Positions 1-8,581 of a stretch of DNA of 64,000 nt are shown here, piece by piece. Where the stretch lies: assembly GCA_937996235.1 (NCBI GenBank), contig CALKVK010000012.1, forward strand, positions 1 through 64,000, read 5' to 3'. Position 1 is the stretch's first letter; the number at the start of each line of letters is the position of its first letter. Source of the stretch: an uncultured bacterium (GTDB taxonomy: Bacteria; Planctomycetota; JAJSAM01; JAJVHW01). The notes under the pieces were generated by a model, which saw only the letters and a list, made by a program, of their open reading frames with translations, had not been told where the DNA came from and made no database searches. The translations under genes and the position numbers were made by a program.

Positions 1-72
1 CCCGAGATCGACGACGCACCCGAGATCGACGACGCACCCGAGATCGACGACGCACCCGAGATCGACGACGCA
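1..72. repeat. 18-bp tandem repeat, four perfect copies
   Basis: Four identical head-to-tail copies of an 18-bp unit (cccgagatcgacgacgca) run from the first base of the window, so the array may continue to the left. The unit is a multiple of three and keeps the overlapping leftward gene in frame, where each copy encodes Ala-Ser-Ser-Ile-Ser-Gly. The perfect identity suggests recent slippage expansion; a misassembly at a contig edge is possible. Confidence 0.95.
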
Positions 73-200
73 CACTGCGCCGCGGTGTCGCCGGTACAGC
101 ACTCGGCCTGGTTGAGACCGAACATCGGACAGCCCGAGACCAGGCACGCCCCGTGGCCGTGCACGTACTCGAGCGTGGAGCGGCAGAGCGCGCAGCGCAT
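1..200 (-). CDS. small Cys-rich protein with Ser/Gly/Ala repeat tail (partial)
   Basis: Not a recognised family. It starts at an ATG ending at position 200 and its C-terminus lies beyond the window. The first 45 residues hold seven cysteines (C3, C6, C19, C24, C34, C35, C43), including an opening CxxC, plus two histidines, so a zinc-ribbon-like metal-binding fold is likely. From residue 45 the protein becomes a perfect repeat of the hexapeptide ASSISG, encoded by the 18-bp DNA repeat. The start is supported by a TAGCGT hexamer (positions 212-207) ending 6 nt before the ATG and by the absence of a Shine-Dalgarno, a pattern seen at several other genes here. Its neighbour is a second small CxxC protein. 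Function unknown. Confidence 0.65.
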   Translation of the reverse strand, partial: MRCALCRSTLEYVHGHGACLVSGCPMFGLNQAECCTGDTAAQCASSISGASSISGASSISGASSIS

Positions 201-206
201 CCGCGC

Positions 207-212
207 ACGCTA
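207..212 (-). promoter_or_regulatory. -10-like hexamer TAGCGT, possible leaderless start
   Basis: TAGCGT on the minus strand ends 6 nt before the ATG at 200. With normal -10 to start-site spacing, transcription would begin at or next to the A of the start codon. No -35 box is obvious. Confidence 0.4.
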
Positions 213-259
213 CCGCGCGGCGGCGACGCTCGCGTCCGCCGGGCCAACGACCGCGCGCG

Positions 260-397
260 TCAGGCGTCCGCGTCGGCGATCAGGTCCGGGTCCGGCAGGT
301 CCACGATCACGAGGCGGTCGCACGGGAAGCACTGCCAGCGGGAGTTGTCCTCCCACGAGACGGGGAGCATCAGCCCATGGCACTGCCGGCACGTCAT
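260..397 (-). CDS. small zinc-ribbon protein, 45 aa
   Basis: A 45-residue protein with two CxxC pairs (CRQC near residue 3 and CFPC near residue 26) separated by a Trp-rich loop, followed by an acidic Asp/Pro tail. This is the usual layout of a short zinc ribbon. No enzyme function can be assigned. An in-frame GTG at 436 would add 13 residues (VRIRAPIPLYPSE) that also look coding-like, and neither start has a clear ribosome site, so the N-terminus is uncertain. It sits 139 bp downstream of ftcD on the same strand, and 59 bp separate it from the Cys-rich repeat protein. Confidence 0.6.
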   Translation of the reverse strand: MTCRQCHGLMLPVSWEDNSRWQCFPCDRLVIVDLPDPDLIADADA

Positions 398-536
398 CTC
401 GGACGGGTAGAGCGGGATCGGCGCGCGGATGCGCACCGTCTCGGGCTCGGGCAGGATCGGCGTCAGCGGCTCGCGGCGTCGCACGGGGAGATCCTCGCAC
501 GCCGGCGCCGTCGCTCGAAGGAGGCACCCGGCGCGG

Positions 537-2228
537 TCACCCGCCCGCGACGTGACGCTCGACGAGGGCGAGGATCGCCGCCTCGCGCTCGACCGCCTCG
601 GCCGTGAGCGACTGCGCACGCGCCACGAGGTCGCCGGCCACGCCGCGGTCGGTGAGGGACGCGGCGTTGATCCGGACGTTCAGGCCCGCTCCCTGAACGG
701 CGGCGCGGGCGCACAGCGCCGCCACACCGGCGTCCGAGGCCGACGCGGCGAGGCCGCGCTCCGCCATCGCGTGGGCGACGTCCATCGACGCGAGCGACGC
801 CTCCATCACCCGCAGCGGAACCTGCGCGGCACCGAGCGTGGCCGCCTGGATCGCCGCGGAGCGCGCGGCCTTCTGTGCGTCGTCGCCCTTCGGGAGCGCG
901 AACGCGGCCATCACCGCGTCGAACGCCTCGGTGTCGCGGTCGACCAGCGCGAGCAGTTCGTCGTGCGAGGCCTTCCCGCGCTCGGCCCACCCGCTGAACT
1001 CCTCCCAGCGCGTGTCCCAGCCGCGCTTGTGCGCCGACAGGTTCGCCACCATCGTCCCGAGCGCGGCGCCGAGCGCGCCGAGGAGCGCCGCGACGGAGCC
1101 GCCGCCCGGCGCGACCGACTCGGACGCCGTCTCCTCGACGAAGCCCCGCACGGTGCGGTCCACGAGCCGCCGCGCCGAGGCGTCGGCGATCGCGTACTCG
1201 ATGACCTTCTTCTGGGGGTCGAACGGACCCAGCTCGTCGAGGCCGAGCGACCGGACCGCGATCTTGACGAGTTCGCTGTCGCTCACGCCCGTCGAGCGCT
1301 GCTGCTTGCGCAGGAAGTGGCGCCCCGCGTCGAGGAGGGCCCGCAGCGGGACCATCCCGACGAGTTCGGAGCCGGTGACGCGGATGCCGCGCTCGGAGGC
1401 GGCGCGGCAGACCTCGTCGAACGCCACGTGGATCGGCGTGACGGAGACGTCGGTCAGATTCATGGAGATCTGGGCGACGCCGTACTCCTCGATGAACCAC
1501 CCGATCGCCTTGACCGCGCGCAGCGTGCCGGGCTCCCAGACGGGCTCGCCGGCCGCGTCGCGCACGATCTCGCCCGTGAGCGGATCGCCGGCGCGCTTCA
1601 CGCGCCCCTTCTCGCGGACGTCGAAGGCGATCGCGTTGGCGCGCCGGGTCGAGGTCGTGTTCAGGTTCACGTTGTAGGCGACGAGGAAGTCGCGGGCGCC
1701 GACCGCGGTCGCTCCGGTGCGGGGCTGGAACTGCGCGGGCCCGAAGTCCGGGCGCCACGCGTCCTGCGCAAGACGCTCGCGGAGTCCCTCGTACTCCCCG
1801 GCCCGCACCGCGGCGAGGTTGCGGCGCTCGGGTCGCGTCGCTGCGCGCTCGTAGCAGAACACCGTGAGTCCGACCTCCTCGCCGAGGCGCCGGGCGAGCG
1901 TCCGGGCGTACGCGACGGTCTCCTCCATCGTGACGCCGCTGACGGGCACGAGCGGGCAGACGTCGAGCGCGCCGAAGCGTGGGTGTTCGCCCGTGTGGCG
2001 GGTCATGTCGATCAGTTCCGCGCAGCGCCGCGCGAGCCGCACGGCGGCCTCGATCACGGGCTCGGGCTCCCCGACGAACGTGACGACGGTACGGTTCGTC
2101 GCCTTGCCGGGGTCGACGTCGAGGAGCCGCACGCCCTCGACCGTCTCGACCTCGGCCGTGATGCGCCGGATCAGTTCCGCGTCGCGTCCCTCGCTGAAGT
2201 TGGGGACGCACTCGATGAGCCGCTGCAT
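537..2228 (-). CDS. ftcD: glutamate formimidoyltransferase / formimidoyl-THF cyclodeaminase
   Basis: Bifunctional cytosolic enzyme of histidine breakdown. It moves the formimino group from formiminoglutamate to tetrahydrofolate, then deaminates the product to methenyl-THF and ammonia. The 563 residues match the length of the two-domain animal-type enzyme (about 540). The N-terminal transferase half opens with ECVPNFSEGRD and carries HTGEHPR with H82, the position of the known catalytic histidine in the mammalian enzyme. The C-terminal cyclodeaminase half starts near residue 350 with a Gly-rich APGGGSVAALLGALG segment. A GGGAG ribosome site lies 6 nt before the ATG. No other hut gene is nearby, so it is transcribed apart from the rest of the pathway. 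Assignment is secure. Confidence 0.96.
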   Translation of the reverse strand: MQRLIECVPNFSEGRDAELIRRITAEVETVEGVRLLDVDPGKATNRTVVTFVGEPEPVIEAAVRLARRCAELIDMTRHTGEHPRFGALDVCPLVPVSGVTMEETVAYARTLARRLGEEVGLTVFCYERAATRPERRNLAAVRAGEYEGLRERLAQDAWRPDFGPAQFQPRTGATAVGARDFLVAYNVNLNTTSTRRANAIAFDVREKGRVKRAGDPLTGEIVRDAAGEPVWEPGTLRAVKAIGWFIEEYGVAQISMNLTDVSVTPIHVAFDEVCRAASERGIRVTGSELVGMVPLRALLDAGRHFLRKQQRSTGVSDSELVKIAVRSLGLDELGPFDPQKKVIEYAIADASARRLVDRTVRGFVEETASESVAPGGGSVAALLGALGAALGTMVANLSAHKRGWDTRWEEFSGWAERGKASHDELLALVDRDTEAFDAVMAAFALPKGDDAQKAARSAAIQAATLGAAQVPLRVMEASLASMDVAHAMAERGLAASASDAGVAALCARAAVQGAGLNVRINAASLTDRGVAGDLVARAQSLTAEAVEREAAILALVERHVAGG

Positions 2229-2280
2229 GGATCTCCCTTCGCGTCGCCGCCGCGCGCGCTCCCGCGCACCGGCAGCCGGG

Positions 2281-2286
2281 AGAGTA
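2281..2286 (-). promoter_or_regulatory. -10-like hexamer TACTCT upstream of ftcD
   Basis: TACTCT on the minus strand lies 52 nt before the ftcD start codon. It is the only TANNNT in the short GC-rich gap and matches the recurring element seen before other genes here. It leaves a leader of about 45 nt that carries the Shine-Dalgarno. Confidence 0.4.
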
Positions 2287-2340
2287 GCAGCGGCCGTGTC
2301 CGCCCCGCAGCGGCCCGCGTGCCCGGCTCGTCCGCGTGAG

Positions 2341-3804
2341 TCAGTAGGTCGCCTTCACCCAGGCGCGCCAGGCGTCGTCGAGTTCCTCGACGGAGCGGCC
2401 GAACACGTCCTCGAACACGCGCGGCGCGTCCGGGCCGGCGCGCAGCCTGCCGAGCGCGGCGAGGAGGTGCTCGCGGTCCGTCTGCATCAGCCACGAGACG
2501 ACGCTCCAGCCCTTCAGAGAGGCGTCGAAGTCGAGGTCCGCGAGCTGCGTCGCCATCAGCATGCGCAGCGGCACGTCGTCGCCGCGACCGACGACGTCGC
2601 GCACACGACCGCGCCACGCGGACTCGTCCTGCCAGATGCGGTCGCCGGACTTCCCCGAGGACGCATACGCGGCCGGCTTCGAGGCGATGCACCAGCTCTG
2701 AGTCGTCCCCCGCACGCGCAGCGTCGTGAAGTACGCGAGCCCTTCGTCGAGCCACGCGTGCTCGTGCAGCCCGAAGAGCACGTCGCTCAGGAGGTGCGCG
2801 GTGCAGTGCACGGCGTTGTCCTCCATCACCGACGCGATGTCGGCTCCGGCGTCAGCCCGCTCGCGGACGCCGAGCCGCAGCGTCGCGCTGCTGCGGTAGT
2901 ACTCGTTGGCGCGGAACCGCTTGGCGCCCCCGCCGGCGCGCGCGTCGAGCCACTTCGACCACTCCGGGTCGCCGGGAACGAAGCAGGCTTCGAGCGTTCG
3001 CGGGAAGATCCGCACGCCCGGGTCGCGGCCCACGTCGGTCGCGTACGTCGTGATCGTGATCTCCAGCATGCGGGCGAGGGCCATCGCCCGGTCCAGCCCG
3101 TACGCCGCCTCGACGCGGACCGCGTCGGTCGCCGCCTTGTTGAGCGTGCGGCCGAGCAGGGTGTCGAGCTCGCTCGCCTCGACGACGGGCAGCGGCGTGG
3201 CCGCCGCGTCGCGCGCGCGCACCTGGACCTCGGTCAGCCACGCGGCGCCCACGCGAACGTATCCGAGCCCCTTCCGCGCGGGCGCGCAGTCCGGGTCGTT
3301 CGCGAGCGCCTCGTCGAACGCCCGCCGCGCGGCCGCAGCCTCGCTCGCGGCCGCGAGCCGCTCGCCGAGGCCCGCGTAGAGCACCGCGACGGCGCGACGC
3401 GCGTCGCGCTCGGGGCCGGCGTGCCAGCCGTCCTCGCGGGCGCGGAACGCCCGCTCGTCGAGCTTCGCGGGCTTGATGTTCTCGAACGGCGTCCTCGCGG
3501 ACCTGCGCGCATCCAGCACCCACTCCTTGCCCTTCCTCTCCCATCCGAGGAACTCGCGAGCCGCACGATGGTCCGGAGCCAGCGTGATGACGCGCTCGGC
3601 GACTCCGCGCGCGAACGCGAAGAGATCCTCCTTCCGCGCGGCTTCGGCCGCCTTCCACCATGCGTCGGCGACGCGCGGGGCCAGCTCCGCGACGCCGTCC
3701 GCGTAGAGCCGGTCGGCGGCCTCCCCGGCCCGCACTCCCGGCAGGGGCGGCGCGCCGAGCGCGACGGAGAGGGTCAGGACGAGCAGGGCGCGTACGAGCC
3801 GCAT
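2341..3804 (-). CDS. secreted TPR/gluzincin-like protein with degenerate zinc motif
   Basis: A 487-residue exported protein: a hydrophobic signal peptide (about residues 1-25), then TPR-like helices to about residue 200, then a domain resembling the peptidase MA/gluzincin group. In that group HExxH binds zinc and supplies the catalytic Glu, and a downstream Glu is the third ligand. Here the motif reads HCTAH (H333, H337), so the catalytic Glu is replaced by Cys. The third-ligand motif WLDEGLAY (E354) is intact, 17 residues after H337. It is a paralogue of the protein at 10124-11602, sharing the DEGLAY motif and a Trp-rich segment near the C-terminus. It probably lacks normal peptidase activity and may bind rather than cut peptide. 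The start has no Shine-Dalgarno but lies 6 nt after TAGCCT. Confidence 0.75.
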   Translation of the reverse strand: MRLVRALLVLTLSVALGAPPLPGVRAGEAADRLYADGVAELAPRVADAWWKAAEAARKEDLFAFARGVAERVITLAPDHRAAREFLGWERKGKEWVLDARRSARTPFENIKPAKLDERAFRAREDGWHAGPERDARRAVAVLYAGLGERLAAASEAAAARRAFDEALANDPDCAPARKGLGYVRVGAAWLTEVQVRARDAAATPLPVVEASELDTLLGRTLNKAATDAVRVEAAYGLDRAMALARMLEITITTYATDVGRDPGVRIFPRTLEACFVPGDPEWSKWLDARAGGGAKRFRANEYYRSSATLRLGVRERADAGADIASVMEDNAVHCTAHLLSDVLFGLHEHAWLDEGLAYFTTLRVRGTTQSWCIASKPAAYASSGKSGDRIWQDESAWRGRVRDVVGRGDDVPLRMLMATQLADLDFDASLKGWSVVSWLMQTDREHLLAALGRLRAGPDAPRVFEDVFGRSVEELDDAWRAWVKATY

Positions 3805-3810
3805 GCGCCG

Positions 3811-3816
3811 AGGCTA
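3811..3816 (-). promoter_or_regulatory. -10-like hexamer TAGCCT, possible leaderless start
   Basis: TAGCCT on the minus strand ends 6 nt before the ATG at 3804, within the 22-bp gap after the upstream membrane gene. No ribosome site is present, so leaderless transcription is plausible. Confidence 0.4.
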
Positions 3817-3826
3817 GCTGCGCCCG

Positions 3827-4435
3827 TCAGGACGTCGCGAGCTGGCGGTCGTGGACGCGCGCGAGCAGGAGTTGCGCGGCGATGGCGCCGCACGTGGCGA
3901 GGAGCATGTCCCACTGCGTGTCCCAGGGATCGCCCTGCGTGGCCAGGAACGCCGTCGCGTCGCCGTCCTCGCTCGCGATCGCGACCCACCACTCGACGAG
4001 CTCGTAGAACGCGCTGAACGCCAGGCACACGCACGTGACGAGGACGAATGTGGTGGCGCCGCGGCGCAGCGGCGTGCGCCGGAGCAGGAGTTCGCGGACG
4101 AGCAGCGCCGGGAAGAAGCCCTGGGCGACGTGCCCGACGCGGTCGTAGTGGTTCCGGGCGAGCCCGAACGCCGTCCGCGCCCACTCCCCGAGCGGTACCT
4201 CCGCGTACGTGTAGTGCGCGCCGAGGAGCAGCACGCCTGCGTGGAGGAGGAGCCCGGTGAGCACGAGGCGCGAGAGCGGGAACGCGCGGTGCGTGAGCGC
4301 GAGCAGAGGCAGGCCGACGACGACCGGAGCCGCCTCGAGGAACCACGTGAACGTCTCGCGGCGGCCGACCCACGAGACGGCCACGCCCGCCGCCGCGAGC
4401 GCAAGGACGGTCCACAGGAAGCGTGCGGACGACAC
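3827..4435 (-). CDS. YjdF-type (DUF2238) integral membrane protein
   Basis: A 202-residue protein of six or so hydrophobic helices with the conserved polar motifs of the DUF2238/YjdF family. These are HYTYAEVPLG, RNHYDRVGHVAQGF, SAFYELVEWW and the C-terminal TQGDPWDTQWDM. The family sits in the cytoplasmic membrane; its function is not established. The conserved His/Asp/Glu residues inside or next to the helices suggest a polar or metal-linked site. The start is GTG, without a Shine-Dalgarno, 16 nt after a TAGTCT hexamer. It is transcribed divergently from the HNH gene across a 188-bp gap and lies 22 bp upstream of the gluzincin-like gene. Confidence 0.85.
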   Translation of the reverse strand: MSSARFLWTVLALAAAGVAVSWVGRRETFTWFLEAAPVVVGLPLLALTHRAFPLSRLVLTGLLLHAGVLLLGAHYTYAEVPLGEWARTAFGLARNHYDRVGHVAQGFFPALLVRELLLRRTPLRRGATTFVLVTCVCLAFSAFYELVEWWVAIASEDGDATAFLATQGDPWDTQWDMLLATCGAIAAQLLLARVHDRQLATS

Positions 4436-4451
4436 AGGACGCCGTGCGGGG

Positions 4452-4457
4452 AGACTA
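4452..4457 (-). promoter_or_regulatory. -10-like hexamer TAGTCT upstream of YjdF-type gene
   Basis: TAGTCT on the minus strand lies 16 nt before the GTG start, implying a very short leader of about 10 nt. It lies in the divergent 188-bp gap shared with the HNH gene. Confidence 0.35.
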
Positions 4458-4567
4458 CCAGCGCAGGCGACCGCGGCGCTCGGGGGTCGCGCGAGCGCGG
4501 CGCACCGCCGCGTCAGCTCGGAGCGTGGCCGTCGGGCCCGGGGCTGGACGGTGTCGGCTCGGGACCG

Positions 4568-4573
4568 TAGGGT
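4568..4573 (+). promoter_or_regulatory. -10-like hexamer TAGGGT upstream of HNH gene
   Basis: TAGGGT lies 14 nt before an in-frame ATG at 4588 and 50 nt before the ATG at 4624. If it is the promoter, it would favour the longer start at 4588. Confidence 0.25.
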
Positions 4574-4623
4574 GTCCGCCAGGATGGATGCGAGGGGCCA
4601 CGCGAAGACGCGAGGTCCTCGGC

Positions 4624-5673
4624 ATGAACGGCACGGAGTGCGCCGGGCAGACGGCGACCACGGCGCTGCGGCTCGCGGAGAACGCGCTCGCCAGCGCCGC
4701 GTCCGGCGGCGCTCCGAAGTCCCCGGACGACGTGGTGGCGCTGCTGCGGACTCTCGTCAACGCGACGCACGAGTTGCAGCGCGCAACCGCGCGGTGGCTG
4801 CGAGCGGCGGAGGCGATGGCCGGTGCCGATCCGGCGGGCTGGACGACGTTCGGCGTCACGGGCTTCGGCCAGTTGTGCGAGGAGCGGCTCGGACTCTGGG
4901 CGGCGTCGGGATGGCTGCTGCGCCGGGCGGCCGAAGGGTGCGACCGATCCGCTGCACTCGCCGAGGGCGTCGCGCAGCGCGCACTGTCGCTGCCCAAGGC
5001 TGCGGCCATCGCTTCGGTCCTGGACCTCGTGGCCGATCCGGCATCCGAGCGCCGACTGCTCGACTTCGCAGCCTCCGCGACGACGCAGGAGACCCGCCGC
5101 GAGGCGGACCGCATGCGCACGGAAGCGGGTCAGGACGAGCGATTGACGACGATCGCGCTCCACCTGACGCGCGCGGGCCTCGGCGACCTGCGACGGGCCC
5201 GCGAGCTCCTCACACCGGCGTCGGGTGGCGAGACGCCGTCGGCGAGCGAGGCGGTCGAGGTCGCGCTCTCAGAGTTCGTCGATCGCCGTTGCCCCGAACA
5301 GCGCGCGCTGCGCGCCGCGAGGCGCGGCCGACGCCGCGGGCCGAGTCCTCTTCCGCGGGGCTCCTCGACCGGCGCGAGCCACGCGGGACCACGTGACCGT
5401 CACGTCCCGGCTGACGTGCGGCACGAGGTGGTGAAGCGCCACGGCGACGTGTGCGCCGTCGCGGGCTGCGACGAGCGTGGAGCGCTTCAGTTCGCTCACA
5501 TCGAGCCGTTCGCCGCGGGCGGGCCGCAGACAGCCGAGAACCTGGAACTGCTGTGCCTCCGCCACCATCGCAGCCTCGACAGCGGACAGGTGCAGCGCGA
5601 CGCGGACGGGTGCACGCTCGTGGCGCGGGACGGGCGCGTGGTAGGGCGCCTGCGCGAGTGCGCTCCGCCCTGA
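4624..5673 (+). CDS. HNH endonuclease domain protein (DUF222-like)
   Basis: A 349-residue protein with an alpha-helical, Ala-rich N-terminal region like that of DUF222/HNH proteins, an Arg-rich linker (about residues 230-260) and a C-terminal HNH domain. The nuclease motif is readable as CAVAGC, then FAHIEPFAAGG, then ENLELLCLRHHRSLD. It includes the zinc-type cysteines, the catalytic His of AHIEP and the terminal HH. Such proteins are common and often repeated in GC-rich bacteria and may be mobile-element-associated homing-type nucleases, but no inverted repeats or target-site duplication are visible. ATG at 4588 is an alternative start adding 12 residues. The role in the cell is unknown. 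Confidence 0.8.
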   Translation: MNGTECAGQTATTALRLAENALASAASGGAPKSPDDVVALLRTLVNATHELQRATARWLRAAEAMAGADPAGWTTFGVTGFGQLCEERLGLWAASGWLLRRAAEGCDRSAALAEGVAQRALSLPKAAAIASVLDLVADPASERRLLDFAASATTQETRREADRMRTEAGQDERLTTIALHLTRAGLGDLRRARELLTPASGGETPSASEAVEVALSEFVDRRCPEQRALRAARRGRRRGPSPLPRGSSTGASHAGPRDRHVPADVRHEVVKRHGDVCAVAGCDERGALQFAHIEPFAAGGPQTAENLELLCLRHHRSLDSGQVQRDADGCTLVARDGRVVGRLRECAPP

Positions 5674-5785
5674 GCGACGCGACTCGCCTGGATCGAACAC
5701 GCGGCCCACGGGGCGGAACGGGTAGCCGACCGCGCGTCCTCACCTGACGAGCCGCCGGCCGTCGTCGATTCGACGCGCAGGGACG

Positions 5786-8581
5786 TCAGAAGTAGGCCGA
5801 GACGTCCGGTCGCACGGCACGGGAGAAGTGCAGAGGCCGTCGCTCGCCGTTGGGACCGCGTCGCGGCGGCGCCTTGGCCAGCCACTCGAGGAACACCTGG
5901 TCTGCCTTCGCCGAGTCCACCTCGACGTCCCCGTAGACGTCGCCCGGCGGCGCACGCTCCACGCGCACGGCCTGATGCCAGCAGTGCATGCCGCTGACCG
6001 GGTCGGGCTGCACCGGGAACGTCAGGTTCTGGTGCACGCCACCGTCACGCCACCAGACGCGCGACGAGTCCGGGTCGTCCGACGCGAACGGTGTCACGTC
6101 GCCCCGGCGGCGGACGCGCCACGTCGTCCCACTCTGCTCGATGTCCGCCGGCCATGATGCCCAGCGGTCGGCGCCCGGTCCGGTCGTGAGCCTCCAGCGC
6201 CCGAGATGGTGGGAGCAGGCGACGACTCCCGGTCGGATGCCCTCGGTCACCCACGCGCGGTTCACGAAGTGTCCGATCCGGGTCGAGACGCGCACCAGGT
6301 CACCCGTCGCGACTCCCAGGCGCGCGGCGTCGGACGTGTGGATCCAGACCGGGTTCGCGTTGCTGATCTCGTACAGCCACTTGGCGTTCGCCGATCTCGA
6401 GTGGATGAGCGTCGGCACGCGGAACGTCGGCACCAGTACGAACTCGTTCTTCGTCGCGTCGAGGCGGCTCCGGTGCACGTGACTGCGTACGTACGCAGGA
6501 AGTGCGTTGTCTGCGAAGCCCCACGCGGACATCGTCGGCGACCAGAGCTCCAGACGCCGCGACGGCGTGGCGAACCCTGCCCGCGCGACGCCGTCCACGG
6601 TGATCGCGACCACGGCCCCGTCGCGCCGCCACGAGCCGCCCTCGTCCTGCGTCGCGCCGGTGACGTCGACCTCCGCCTCGTGCGTCGCGTACACGTCACG
6701 TGCGACCTCGAACGCGCCGTGGCGCCGCATGTAGTCGAGCGGCGTGAGCCCAGCCGCGGCGGCCACCGCGGGAAGGCCGGGCACCGAGTGCTCGAAGATC
6801 CAGCGGTAGTACTCCTCGATCGTGATGCGCTCGCGGGGGCGGTACGGCGACTCGAAGTGGCGGCGAATGCCGAGGCTCCCGTCGTCGTCGATCGCCCACG
6901 AGAGCGCGATCCAGAACTCGTCCTCCTCCCAGACCTCGCCCGGGTTCGCCTGCCAGGTCCACTCGACCGCTTCGCCATCGCGTTCTCTGAGCACGCGGAG
7001 CACCGGCTGCCGGAATCCGATCCAGCGGCCGGCGTGCGTCTCCTGGCTCATCAGATCGTGGCGCTCCGGGGCGAGTCCCATGGGCAGCACGTAGTCGGCC
7101 CACAGCGCGGTCTCGTTCCACGTCGGTGTCAACGCCACGTGCAGGCCGACCTGCTCGGCGTCGCGCAGCATCTCGATCCAGGCGAAGCCGTCCGGATTGA
7201 TCCAGACCGGGTTGTAGACACGTGTGAAGTAGGTGTCGATCCGACCGCGGCCGAGTCGCACCAGATGCGGCAGCAGGAACGACAGCTCGTGGTGGCTGAG
7301 CGGCCACTCCGGCGGGTAGAGGAGTTCGTTCCAGAGCTTCTGGGGCGGCGGGACGTCGAAGGGCTTCGCGACGAACTTGTTCGCAGAGTGCGACGAAGTC
7401 CCTCCACGCGAGTTGACGCTTCCGGTGAGCACGCACAGGAACTGTAGGCAGCGGGCAACCTGCCACCCGCCCTCGTTCCCCGAGGCGGCGCTTCGCCACA
7501 CGTGCGCCGCAAGCGCGCCACGCGCGGCGGCCGCGAGGTCTGCGAGTTGGGTCACGACGGACGCGTCGATCCCGCACTCGGCCGCGACCCACTCGGGCGT
7601 GAACTCCGCGTACTCGTCGCGGAGCGCCGCGACGAACTCGTCGAACTGCGGCGCGCGCGCGGGTGCACGCGCCGCGAGATAGCCCCGCCAGTCGACCCAG
7701 CGGCGCACGAACTCGCGATCGAAGCGGTCCTCGACGATCAGACGGTTCGCGACGCCGAGCAGCAGCGCCGCCTCGGTGCCCGGATGCGGTGCGATCCAGA
7801 GATCGCTCATCGAGGCGGTGTTCGACAGGCGCACGTCGACCGTCACGACCTTCGCGCCGGCCATCTTGCCCTCGACGATCCGCTGGGCGTGCGGGTTGAA
7901 GTAGTGGCCCGTCTCGAGATGGGACGAGATCAGCAGGATCAGCTTCGCGTGCGCGTGATCGGGCGACGGCCGATCGCTGCCGGACCAGAGTGCGTAGCCG
8001 AGGCGCGCCGCGCCGCTGCAGACGTTCGTGTGGCTGTTGTGGCCGTCGACGCCCCACGACTGGAGCACACGATCGACGTAGCCGTCCGCGCCGGGCCGTC
8101 CGACGTGGTACATGATCTCGTTGCGCCGCTCCTCGCGCAGAGCGGTGCGGATGCGCGTCGCGATCGTGCTCACGACCTCGTCCCACGTCGTGCGCTCGAA
8201 CTTGCCGGCGCCGCGCGGCCCGACGCGCTTCAGCGGGTACAGGATGCGGCCGGGGTCGTCGACCTGGTTGAGCGTCGCCGGGCCTTTCGCGCAGTTGCGG
8301 CCGCGCGAGCCCGGGTGGTACGGGTTGCCCTCCAGCTTGCGGATCCGACCGCTGTCCCGATCGATGTAGGCGACGAGCCCGCACGCCGCCTCGCAGTTGA
8401 AGCAGATGGTCGGGACGAGCCGGTAGCGTCGCTCGACGCGCCTCGGCCACGCCGCGCTGTCGTACTCGACCCAGTCGTCCCAGCGCTCGGGAGGCGGGAA
8501 GGATGCCAGCGGCGTGACGCGCCACTCCTCTCCGGACGGCGCACGGTCGGTTCCGGCGGTTCGCTGCGTCGGATCCGTCAT
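5786..8581 (-). CDS. molybdopterin oxidoreductase, CISM-type catalytic subunit
   Basis: A 931-residue member of the DMSO reductase superfamily: bis-MGD cofactor plus one [4Fe-4S] cluster. The cluster motif is C60-x2-C63-x3-C67-x29-C97 followed by KG. The likely Mo ligand is C188 in SHTNVCSG. A C-terminal dinucleotide-binding domain is present, with typical NANPVWIH and GDLVRVSTRIG segments. It is encoded by a 4-nt overlap (ATGA) after the Fe-S/NrfD fusion subunit, so the two form a respiratory complex that exchanges electrons with quinone. The substrate cannot be read from sequence; polysulfide, thiosulfate, tetrathionate, arsenic and formate enzymes all share this layout. No twin-arginine signal is visible at the N-terminus, so the active site may face the cytoplasm. 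The family call is secure, the substrate is not. Confidence 0.9.
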   Translation of the reverse strand: MTDPTQRTAGTDRAPSGEEWRVTPLASFPPPERWDDWVEYDSAAWPRRVERRYRLVPTICFNCEAACGLVAYIDRDSGRIRKLEGNPYHPGSRGRNCAKGPATLNQVDDPGRILYPLKRVGPRGAGKFERTTWDEVVSTIATRIRTALREERRNEIMYHVGRPGADGYVDRVLQSWGVDGHNSHTNVCSGAARLGYALWSGSDRPSPDHAHAKLILLISSHLETGHYFNPHAQRIVEGKMAGAKVVTVDVRLSNTASMSDLWIAPHPGTEAALLLGVANRLIVEDRFDREFVRRWVDWRGYLAARAPARAPQFDEFVAALRDEYAEFTPEWVAAECGIDASVVTQLADLAAAARGALAAHVWRSAASGNEGGWQVARCLQFLCVLTGSVNSRGGTSSHSANKFVAKPFDVPPPQKLWNELLYPPEWPLSHHELSFLLPHLVRLGRGRIDTYFTRVYNPVWINPDGFAWIEMLRDAEQVGLHVALTPTWNETALWADYVLPMGLAPERHDLMSQETHAGRWIGFRQPVLRVLRERDGEAVEWTWQANPGEVWEEDEFWIALSWAIDDDGSLGIRRHFESPYRPRERITIEEYYRWIFEHSVPGLPAVAAAAGLTPLDYMRRHGAFEVARDVYATHEAEVDVTGATQDEGGSWRRDGAVVAITVDGVARAGFATPSRRLELWSPTMSAWGFADNALPAYVRSHVHRSRLDATKNEFVLVPTFRVPTLIHSRSANAKWLYEISNANPVWIHTSDAARLGVATGDLVRVSTRIGHFVNRAWVTEGIRPGVVACSHHLGRWRLTTGPGADRWASWPADIEQSGTTWRVRRRGDVTPFASDDPDSSRVWWRDGGVHQNLTFPVQPDPVSGMHCWHQAVRVERAPPGDVYGDVEVDSAKADQVFLEWLAKAPPRRGPNGERRPLHFSRAVRPDVSAYF

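Noticed and set aside
1..72. The 18-bp repeats as a CRISPR array
   Set aside because: The units are directly adjacent with no spacers and lie inside a coding frame.
4624..5673. HNH gene as part of an insertion element
   Set aside because: No terminal inverted repeats, target duplications or transposase could be found on either side.
5674..5785. Terminator between the HNH and Mo oxidoreductase genes
   Set aside because: Only a weak 5-bp gacga/tcgtc pairing exists, not better than chance in this base composition.
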